From a virus: a DNA stretch of 24,988 nt. The position numbers were made by a program, and so were the translations under genes. This document shows positions 19,343 to 24,988 of this stretch, piece by piece. Numbering within the stretch: position 1 is the stretch's first letter; the number at the start of each line of letters is the position of its first letter. The DNA is taken from positions 1-24,988 of the IMG/VR virus record IMGVR_UViG_3300006805_000147. One strand, given 5' to 3'. Under the pieces are notes generated by a model. That model was not told where the DNA came from. It saw only the letters and a list, made by a program, of their open reading frames with translations, and searched no databases.

Positions 19343-20105
19343 TTTGTTCCATAATCTTATCAATCATTCTTTGTAACGGAAAGTCTTTATCCTTTTTCTG
19401 CCAGTATAACAGAGCTTTAAGTATATTTACTTGCCAATCTTGCCGTGGTCTAATCGAGCTATTATCTATAGAGCCTGGTATCTCGTGCATGTATTCTCGT
19501 GACTTCGTAAGATCGGGGTACAGTGGATAAGGTGTGCATAATCCTGCTTTTTGTATGCGATAGGTATGCTCAATATGCTCCATAGCATTAAACATATTCT
19601 CATCAAAGTACCCACATACTTCAATAGCGTTTTTAGTGTACATACACCACGCCCCAACTGCAGCAGTATACAAATCAATTCCCTTACTACTAGCGTATAG
19701 CATTCCGACATTAGCTTGTCCGTGGTGGGCAAACATCATATGTTCTATGCCCGATAGTTCTGAAAGTCTAACATATTCAGTTACGGCTTTTGGTGAATCA
19801 ATTATTATATCTTCTTCTAGCAAAAAAATATAATCACAGCCCTCGCTAATAAGCTTTCTAAGTAGCCAATTCTTTGCGTATGCTACACCCTTGTTCTTAA
19901 GAGCGTGCCGGTATCTAATAGCCTTTGGTAATTTATTGTAAAGCTGTTGATAAGCAGACTTGTGATATTTATCACTACCATCGTTGTATATCCAGACTGA
20001 ATCAACAACGTCTAAAAGATTAGTTTCAACACCCTTGATAGATTGCACTAAATAATCTGGTCTGTTATAAGAACATATGCCCAAGCCAATCTTAGGCTTT
20101 GACAT
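19335..20105 (-). CDS. Family-2-type glycosyltransferase
   Basis: A 256-residue GT-A enzyme. GLGICSYNRPDYLVQSIKGV (residues 7-26) is the first strand and helix, WIYNDGSD holds the first Asp, NKGVAYAKNWLLRKL (71-85) the typical N-x-G-x-x-x-A-x-N helix, and FLLEEDIIID (94-103) replaces the usual DxD. AVGAWCMYTKNAIEVCGYFD is the acceptor-side segment. The EED form occurs in some members. It overlaps the GroES-like gene by 14 nt and its end holds the start of the next glycosyltransferase. Confidence 0.85.
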   Translation of the reverse strand: MSKPKIGLGICSYNRPDYLVQSIKGVETNLLDVVDSVWIYNDGSDKYHKSAYQQLYNKLPKAIRYRHALKNKGVAYAKNWLLRKLISEGCDYIFLLEEDIIIDSPKAVTEYVRLSELSGIEHMMFAHHGQANVGMLYASSKGIDLYTAAVGAWCMYTKNAIEVCGYFDENMFNAMEHIEHTYRIQKAGLCTPYPLYPDLTKSREYMHEIPGSIDNSSIRPRQDWQVNILKALLYWQKKDKDFPLQRMIDKIMEQNV

Positions 20106-20367
20106 CTACCACAGTCCCTAGCACATCTGACTGGTCAATCAGAAAATACTTAACACCATCGAGTTTAACGTCAACTGTAGCGTATGGCTTGTAGACTATG
20201 CGATCTTCTTGTGCGAATCCCTTTACTTCAGAGCCAACATTTATGACATTTGCTGTTTGGGGCTTTTCTGCAGATTTAGCCTCTATAAAAAAGCCTGATT
20301 TTGTCATAGTTTCTACTTCATCTGGTTTGCAGAATAGCTGATTGCTTGCTGGTTTGATTGTTTGCAT
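20092..20367 (-). CDS. groES: Phage-encoded GroES-like co-chaperonin
   Basis: A 91-residue protein, close to the 95-97 residues of bacterial GroES. It begins MQTIKPASNQLFCKP, has the mobile-loop segment ETMTKSGFFIEAKSAEKP, then ANVINVGSEVKGF, DRIVYKPYATVDVKLDG and YFLIDQSDVLGTVVD. This order matches the Cpn10 fold: I-x-P, K-x-x-E-x-x-T-x-x-G-I, x-V-x-x-V-G, D-x-V-x-Y and the ending D-(I/V)-L. AAGGAG lies seven bases before ATG 20367. It probably helps host GroEL fold a phage protein, as T4 gp31 does. It overlaps the AP2 gene by 50 nt. Confidence 0.8.
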   Translation of the reverse strand: MQTIKPASNQLFCKPDEVETMTKSGFFIEAKSAEKPQTANVINVGSEVKGFAQEDRIVYKPYATVDVKLDGVKYFLIDQSDVLGTVVDVKA

Positions 20368-20521
20368 CTAACATCTCCTTGTATTTATTACGTTCGCTAA
20401 TGGCTTCTTCTATAGTGGGGTATCTACCAATATGAAAGTTGCGCCCTTTACGGTAGATTCTAGCATGGTAAAGCTGTTTATTCTTGTCAAAGTAAACACC
20501 TGATCCCCAAGGTAATGTCAT
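20318..20521 (-). CDS. AP2-type DNA-binding protein
   Basis: A 67-residue protein behind a strong GAGGAGG ribosome site. Residues 8-52 match an AP2 domain: GVYFDKNKQLYHARIYRKG (three-stranded sheet), then FHIGRYPTIEEAISERNKYKEM (helix). AP2 domains are common in phage homing endonucleases and in regulators; here no nuclease domain follows. The last 16 residues are encoded in a 50-nt overlap with the GroES-like gene. Confidence 0.8.
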   Translation of the reverse strand: MTLPWGSGVYFDKNKQLYHARIYRKGRNFHIGRYPTIEEAISERNKYKEMLDANNQTSKQSAILQTR

Positions 20522-20658
20522 TTCTTCCCTCCTCTAAAATGTAGATCTTCAAATTCTATATAAAGCATATGTAAGATCCTATCACCTGATGTGTTTGTAT
20601 ACTTACTCATACTCTTGCTAATGCTCCTGATAAACCACAACGTCAGCAATCTTTTCAT
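20518..20658 (-). CDS. Small basic protein of 46 residues between glycosyltransferase and AP2 genes
   Basis: ATG 20658 overlaps the stop of the glycosyltransferase gene as ATGA, and its TGA overlaps the start of the AP2 gene as ATGA. The product begins MKRLLTLWFIRSISKSM and ends YIEFEDLHFRGGKK. A short hydrophobic start and basic flanks could be a membrane anchor, but this is uncertain. Double coupling is the main support. Confidence 0.55.
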   Translation of the reverse strand: MKRLLTLWFIRSISKSMSKYTNTSGDRILHMLYIEFEDLHFRGGKK

Positions 20659-21743
20659 TTCTTTGCCTCCATTACTTTTTCAAACATATTTTTGTAGTAA
20701 GTCCAGTTATTCTCTAAGCGGTAGTTCTCAAGCTCCTTAGTAGCGATTTCTAGCATTTGGTCACGTGATTCTTTGCTATCTACAAGCTCTTTTAAGGCCT
20801 TGTACCAGCTTTCAGTATTATTATCGACTAGTTTAGCTACTCCACGTTTTAGATGGCTGTACGGGCCTATATTTGATGCTACGAGTGCAGCCCCAGCTCG
20901 TGTAGCTTCTTGCCATTTAATGTTAGACTTGCCATGATTGAATATATTATCGTGAAGTGGAGCTATAGCAATATCCATAGCAAGGTTAGGGTGAAGTTCT
21001 TTTATCCAGCCGTCACCACGTTTACCCTGTACAAACTCATAGCGTTTTCTAGGCACATACTTGTCAAGTGGCATACCAACGGCTTTAAAGCGTAGGTTCT
21101 TATTCTCGTGCATTAACTTTTCAATAGCTTCTGCTACGCCTGTTTCATGTAGATCTTGGTAGTGTGACGATCCGCCAAAGTAACCAATAACTACGTCTTT
21201 ATTCTTAAAAGGCTTTCTTTTGTACTCGTCTGTTATGAAGTTAGGGTTCACAAACGTAGTATTTACTGGGCGCTTGCGTCTTAACCTAAATACTCTAGCA
21301 AGATCTTCTGTAGTTGTAGAGATCCAATCGTTATCTCGAATCATACATTGCATCCAATAACACTTCTCATCTGTCATCTTCACCCAAAACGGATTATCGG
21401 GATTGACTGAGAACATGTCATCATCGACATCCATAATAAACTGTGTACCGGCACGATCTCTAGCCACTTTAAGCATACTAAAAGCTGTAGGATCTGCGTG
21501 ATATGAAGAAAAGACTATATCGTACTCACAAATAGTCTTGAAAGCTTTTTCTAGTTCTTCTTCGGTAAACTCATTGGCGTTCTTGTATTTCTCGATACCT
21601 TTAATAAAGGTTGGCTGGTGATCTATTTGCCAATTTGTGTGCTTGGCTAGTTCTTGAAGTGGTCGGTATATTCTCCACATATCGACTGCTGATCGTTTGT
21701 TTTGATCCTCAGACAGAGAACTATGAATTGCTAGAATTTTCAT
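20655..21743 (-). CDS. GT-B-fold glycosyltransferase (GT4-like)
   Basis: A 362-residue protein. The first domain begins MKILAIHSSLSEDQNKRSAV and includes DIVFSSYHADPTAFSMLKVA and FIMDVDDDMFSVNPDNP. The second has VIGYFGGSSHYQDLHETG (about residue 186), NLRFKAVGMP, and IKWQEATRAGAALVASNIGP (about 274-293), the E-x-x-x-x-G-A-x-x-V-A-S signature of the donor site. It should transfer a nucleotide sugar in the cytoplasm. The donor and acceptor are unknown. The start overlaps the preceding gene by ATGA. Confidence 0.8.
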   Translation of the reverse strand: MKILAIHSSLSEDQNKRSAVDMWRIYRPLQELAKHTNWQIDHQPTFIKGIEKYKNANEFTEEELEKAFKTICEYDIVFSSYHADPTAFSMLKVARDRAGTQFIMDVDDDMFSVNPDNPFWVKMTDEKCYWMQCMIRDNDWISTTTEDLARVFRLRRKRPVNTTFVNPNFITDEYKRKPFKNKDVVIGYFGGSSHYQDLHETGVAEAIEKLMHENKNLRFKAVGMPLDKYVPRKRYEFVQGKRGDGWIKELHPNLAMDIAIAPLHDNIFNHGKSNIKWQEATRAGAALVASNIGPYSHLKRGVAKLVDNNTESWYKALKELVDSKESRDQMLEIATKELENYRLENNWTYYKNMFEKVMEAKK

Positions 21744-22084
21744 ATGTGCTGGCCTAAATACTCTAGTCGGTTATCTGATATTACCATTTGTTGTAGGTGG
21801 TACTTGTACCCATTCTGCCATAGTGTGACCAAAGGCGGTGTATCGGGGTAGTTCGTCACAACCTTCGTGTAATCTGTAGATTCTCCCCATAATGCTTTGG
21901 CGAAGTCGTGGCTGAATATAAGGCTATACAATCTCATATCAAGCATAGTCTCGGCAATATGTTTTACTACCGCATCACCTTCAAGATAATTGGGGAAATA
22001 CCCTCGACATTGAAAATCTTTCCAGTCCCACCCGTTATCAATAGCCTTCTGTATAGCTTTTTCTAAGATTTCTTGACTAGTCAT
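21740..22084 (-). CDS. Hypothetical protein of 114 residues in the glycosylation operon
   Basis: The start is ATG 22084, with GAGG seven bases upstream, rather than an in-frame ATG 21 bp earlier within the preceding gene. The product begins MTSQEILEKAIQKAIDNGWD and continues WKDFQCRGYFPNYLEGDAVV and YSLIFSHDFAKALWG; such W/F/Y-rich small proteins occur often in phages beside enzymes but have no known role. It overlaps its neighbours by 8 and 4 nt. Confidence 0.65.
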   Translation of the reverse strand: MTSQEILEKAIQKAIDNGWDWKDFQCRGYFPNYLEGDAVVKHIAETMLDMRLYSLIFSHDFAKALWGESTDYTKVVTNYPDTPPLVTLWQNGYKYHLQQMVISDNRLEYLGQHI

Positions 22085-22214
22085 TAGAAGCCTCAACCAC
22101 TTCATTCACTTTATCAGTGATAAGTTTACAAAATATCTGGGTAGCTTCTTCTAATGGTCTCCCCATTAGCTGAGCATTTATAACTTCCCAATCTAGCGGT
22201 TCAATAGTTTTCAT
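22077..22214 (-). CDS. Small acidic protein of 45 residues, first gene of the glycosylation operon
   Basis: ATG 22214 has AGAGG six bases upstream and follows the leader peptide by ATGA overlap. The product begins MKTIEPLDWEVINAQLMG and is predicted as two amphipathic helices. No family is recognised. Its place directly after a strong promoter and its overlap with the next gene support it. Confidence 0.55.
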   Translation of the reverse strand: MKTIEPLDWEVINAQLMGRPLEEATQIFCKLITDKVNEVVEASND

Positions 22215-22234
22215 AAGCTGCCTCTTATTATCAT
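22211..22234 (-). CDS. Possible leaderless 7-residue leader peptide
   Basis: The ATG at 22234 lies six bases after the perfect TATAAT, so the transcript should start at or next to it. It encodes MIIRGSL and its TGA overlaps the next start as ATGA. It could couple translation of the 45-residue protein. A chance frame this short cannot be excluded. Confidence 0.35.
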   Translation of the reverse strand: MIIRGSL

Positions 22235-22240
22235 AACCGC

Positions 22241-22269
22241 ATTATAACACGCTAGGTTACCGATGCCAA
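22241..22269 (-). promoter_or_regulatory. Promoter of the glycosylation/GroES operon
   Basis: TTGGCA (22269-22264), a 17-bp spacer and TATAAT (22246-22241) on the minus strand. It overlaps the end of the tailspike-like gene. It does not carry the P1/P2/P3 operator. Confidence 0.8.
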
Positions 22270-24681
22270 TTCTGCGTTGTCGTTAGCGTCTTTGAGGGTT
22301 TTGCCTTTAGTGCCAGTCCCATAAGTCGTAGTATCTGACCATACCGCTGTCGTAGTAGCAGCAGCGAGTACAGGCACAGCAGAACTGAAGTCGGTTACAA
22401 CCATAATCTGCGATGGTTGACCCTCTTCCCAAAGGTCAAAACCAGCCACCTTATTACCTGTTCCAGCATCATATAAGTCGTCTACAAAGAAATATGCCCC
22501 TGCCGTAGCAGTTACACCTGTGATTCTTACTGTAGCGTAGCGAGAATCCGTACCTGAATAGTATGCTGAGATGTTGAACGGTAGCCAAGAACCTGTAGTT
22601 GTCGCAAACGTGTAAGTATCATCTGGTGTGGCTGTTAGTAAAGTACCTGGTAAGAATAACTCTACCTTTAATGTACCGCTTGAAAAAGTAGCATTTCTGT
22701 ATACATAGCCGAATATACCCACGTTAGAAGTCGGATTGGCAGGTATCTTAAATGTCCAGCTAGAGCCAGTCGTAGCGTTTTCTGGTTTACTTACTAGAGA
22801 TAATGACGAGGCAGTACGAACAGTTGTATCTGTTAGCCCAGCTCCAGCACTCCACCAAGAACCCTTATTGGTGTACCAGCGGTGTTTAGAGGTGTTACCA
22901 TCCATATTCTGAAACTTAGCTATGCTGGTATCGAGCTGGTTAAGGTAGTTTGAGTGAAGTGTAGATGAACCGAACGTACAGGTGTTAAAGTAGTTTTGGT
23001 TAAGTGTACCTGTAAGTGCGGTCATGTCAATTACGTTGCTACCGATAGTACCAAAGTTACAGTTGTTGAACACGTTACCCGAAGCGGTGGCAAGATAGAC
23101 TGCGTTCTGTCTGGCACCGTTTACCGTACAGTTATTGAATGTATTTGCATTAGAGGCAAAGATACCAATTACATATCCAGCAGATGAGTTTACTGCATTG
23201 CCTCCGTAAGAGTGGCAGTTATTCATCACATTGGAAGTTGACGATGCACCGTAAGAGAACAAGGCACACGAGAACGTACTAGATGGGGCGTTGTACTGGA
23301 AACAGTAGTTCATGGTCTTATTACTTGAACCAGAGAAGCTTATCCCTGACTGAGCAACATAGTTTAAACCTCCCATGTTGTATAGCGTGATACCTGTGTG
23401 AGTTTGGGCTGTAGCATCGTTCTGTCTAAGCAAGAGACAACCACGACCAGTAATTGAGGCTTGGTACAAAACTAACCCATCGAATGTGGAGAGGCTAGAT
23501 GGTGTGAGTGTGAGTGATTTACCAGAGCTAGAGTCACTATACTCCATTCTTGTGTAATCGAAAGATGAGTTTACGCTAGAGGAGTTGTTTATCCACCAGC
23601 CTCTCGTGTTGGTTAGAGCCTTTATTACTACGTTTCGGGTTAGGTTATTCATGTATGAACCGACTGCGTGAGTTTGGGTTAGTGCAGCTTCGGCACCCCC
23701 AGCCGTGTTACTCAGCACGAATGAGGTACTAGAGTTTCGGGTTATGATAAACCGAGTCTCATTCTTTAAGTAATCCGTAGCACCACCAAGTACAATCTCG
23801 TCTCCAACCTGAGCATCCCAAGCTGTTTGAGTAATGAGTGGACTGGCTGCCGTACCTAGACCAGAGGCGTAGGTTGTGTAAACATCACAAGTTGCTCCCG
23901 TAGTAAGTATCTGACCACCGTAAGACGTTACACCAGTGAATATACCCTGGTCGCCGTTGGCTGTTGAGTCAATAATGAATGTTGAAATAATAGTCTTAGT
24001 AGCTGAACCTCGTATGTCAAAGACACCTCCTGCTGTTACCCATACACTACCTTTTAGAGTGGTTGTACAGTTAGCTGCGGTATCGTGTTTGAATGTGCCA
24101 CCTGAACCGATTGTAAGGGCTGCACCCATAGTCTGAGCGGTCGAACCGATACTTGTAGCAGCTTTTGAACCGAAGGTGTTAGCTGTGCCTGATAAAGTGC
24201 AAGTCTTGGCGGTGAGACCAGCATCATTAAACCCCCCTATCCATAGGTCATCTGAAGCCCCTAATGCCCCTGCGGTGTCATAAGTAAATTGGAACCATAA
24301 GCCTGAAGCTGCGGTACGGACATTACCAGACGAACCGACAGTATTCTTGAGCCTGCAAGTATAGGCCGAGGCTGTGAGAGTGGCGAACTGATACGGCGTG
24401 GCAAAGCGGAAGTAGTTCATACCCAACTGAGCATCGGCCAGGTTGATGGTAGCAGTAGCCTTCGATACACCAGACTCCATGATTTCAGCGGTGATGTTAC
24501 CACCGTTGGCAGGGAGTGTTGATATACATATCCATACGCCTGTAATCTTATTGACTAAGTTCGGAGCTGTTACACCTGATGAAGTAATACCAGCTAATGT
24601 CAGACCTGCGGTTGTTGCGGTGATAGTCGCACTACCGAGCATAGTGTCATAATTAGTACCGTTCCAGGTCTGCATTGCCAC
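22252..24681 (-). CDS. Beta-helix tailspike-like protein
   Basis: An 809-residue protein. The start is GTG 24681, with GGAG eight bases upstream and the stop of the previous gene overlapping (TAGTG); ATG 24675 is an alternative. Residues 1-130 form a beta-sandwich (RFATPYQFATLTASAYTCRL). Residues 135-600 carry strands rich in G, N, S and T with right-handed beta-helix turns such as NTFNNCTVNGARQNAVYL and NVFNNCNFGTIGSNVI. Residues 620-760 form another beta-sandwich (SSWTFKIPANPTSNVGIFGY). Such proteins bind or degrade host surface glycans. No catalytic residues can be named from sequence alone. It precedes the sugar-enzyme operon. Confidence 0.7.
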   Translation of the reverse strand: MAMQTWNGTNYDTMLGSATITATTAGLTLAGITSSGVTAPNLVNKITGVWICISTLPANGGNITAEIMESGVSKATATINLADAQLGMNYFRFATPYQFATLTASAYTCRLKNTVGSSGNVRTAASGLWFQFTYDTAGALGASDDLWIGGFNDAGLTAKTCTLSGTANTFGSKAATSIGSTAQTMGAALTIGSGGTFKHDTAANCTTTLKGSVWVTAGGVFDIRGSATKTIISTFIIDSTANGDQGIFTGVTSYGGQILTTGATCDVYTTYASGLGTAASPLITQTAWDAQVGDEIVLGGATDYLKNETRFIITRNSSTSFVLSNTAGGAEAALTQTHAVGSYMNNLTRNVVIKALTNTRGWWINNSSSVNSSFDYTRMEYSDSSSGKSLTLTPSSLSTFDGLVLYQASITGRGCLLLRQNDATAQTHTGITLYNMGGLNYVAQSGISFSGSSNKTMNYCFQYNAPSSTFSCALFSYGASSTSNVMNNCHSYGGNAVNSSAGYVIGIFASNANTFNNCTVNGARQNAVYLATASGNVFNNCNFGTIGSNVIDMTALTGTLNQNYFNTCTFGSSTLHSNYLNQLDTSIAKFQNMDGNTSKHRWYTNKGSWWSAGAGLTDTTVRTASSLSLVSKPENATTGSSWTFKIPANPTSNVGIFGYVYRNATFSSGTLKVELFLPGTLLTATPDDTYTFATTTGSWLPFNISAYYSGTDSRYATVRITGVTATAGAYFFVDDLYDAGTGNKVAGFDLWEEGQPSQIMVVTDFSSAVPVLAAATTTAVWSDTTTYGTGTKGKTLKDANDNAELASVT

Positions 24682-24899
24682 TAGCTAATCTCCATTCCTA
24701 CTTCTAAATCTTGACTTTTTTCATATTCCGCCTGGTAAGCTTGTAGTTTTGCAGCTATTTCTGCTACAGCGTTGCTTGGTGAGCATTCTACTGTCTGGCT
24801 AGTGAGGACTGTATTGCCGTCATCATCCAAGATGTCAAATGTAAAGTGTTGACTTAGGTTTAATGTTAGTTCTGATTTTGTTGTGATTTTAGCTCTCAT
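24681..24899 (-). CDS. Small virion-region protein, 72 residues
   Basis: AAGGAG lies six bases before ATG 24899. The product begins MRAKITTKSELTLNLSQHFT, continues as a beta-rich half (FDILDDDGNTVLTSQTVEC) and ends as a charged helix (IAAKLQAYQAEYEKSQDLEV). It may be a chaperone or attachment piece for the tailspike-like protein, encoded next to it with overlapping stop and start. The function is inference. Confidence 0.65.
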   Translation of the reverse strand: MRAKITTKSELTLNLSQHFTFDILDDDGNTVLTSQTVECSPSNAVAEIAAKLQAYQAEYEKSQDLEVGMEIS

Positions 24900-24912
24900 A
24901 GTGTCTCCTTAA

Positions 24913-24988
24913 TTAAAACGTAGCCCCTCTTGTGCCCCATGTTGGTGAACCTGTTGGGCCTGATGTTTCATTTATATACACAGACGTA
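24913..24988 (-). CDS. C-terminal end of a fibre-like gene, 5' part beyond the window
   Basis: The last 24 codons before TAA 24913 read NETSGPTGSPTWGTRGATF at the end. GPTGSP-type ends with a final TF are common in phage fibre and structural proteins. The rest of the gene lies outside the window, so only its end and strand are certain. The stop is 13 nt before the next start. Confidence 0.6.
   Translation of the reverse strand, partial: TSVYINETSGPTGSPTWGTRGATF

Overview
The window looks like about 25 kb of a tailed double-stranded DNA phage genome or prophage. Every gene I can support lies on the minus strand, so transcription runs from right to left. Genes are packed with ATGA, TAATG or longer overlaps. 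A head-tail adaptor, a very large tail-tube-like beta-propeller protein and glycine-rich internal virion-type proteins suggest a short-tailed (podovirus-like) particle. Terminase, portal and capsid genes are not seen and probably lie beyond the right edge. The host cannot be fixed from sequence. TAA, TAG and TGA all serve as ordinary stops, promoters look like sigma70 sites, and the CHAP endolysin, r1t-like holin and anchored lysozyme fit a Gram-positive-type wall. Actinobacteria or Saccharibacteria are possible but unproven.

Layout in the order of transcription (right to left): 24988-22252 holds the end of a fibre-like gene, a small gene and a beta-helix tailspike-like protein. 22269-17445 is a promoter-led operon of two small genes, three glycosyltransferases, an AP2-type protein, a GroES-like co-chaperonin and a nucleotide-sugar dehydrogenase. 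17476-9463 holds the virion genes (adaptor, tail tube, accessory fibres, internal proteins, a free-standing HNH endonuclease). 9451-7570 is the lysis region: a coiled-coil membrane protein, a collagen-like membrane protein interrupted by an amber codon, a CHAP endolysin with an internal start, a holin and a 22-residue membrane peptide. A nested terminator hairpin and a back-to-back promoter follow.

7449-6530 contains a short leader RNA, three small genes and a bidirectional terminator. 6270-6069 is noncoding, with DnaA-box-like sites and a 14-bp dyad, and is a candidate replication origin. It lies upstream of a possible replication gene (6068-5673). 5610-2318 encodes a recombination operon (Rad52-like annealing protein, YqaJ exonuclease, NinB-like protein) followed by an HTH-like protein, an SPFH-like membrane protein and HNH/zinc proteins. 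2270-1642 encodes a membrane anchor that appears to be joined to a lysozyme domain by a -1 frameshift. 1563-1 encodes small early-type proteins and a hexapeptide-repeat beta-helix protein that runs off the left edge.

Main points of interest: (i) three promoters carrying the same near-palindromic operator between -35 and -10; (ii) two likely recoding events, a -1 frameshift and an amber readthrough; (iii) an endolysin with a strong internal ribosome site; (iv) a GroES/glycosylation gene block embedded in the virion region; (v) long nested hairpins at operon ends; (vi) an 18-bp repeat gene that varies almost only at three codons.
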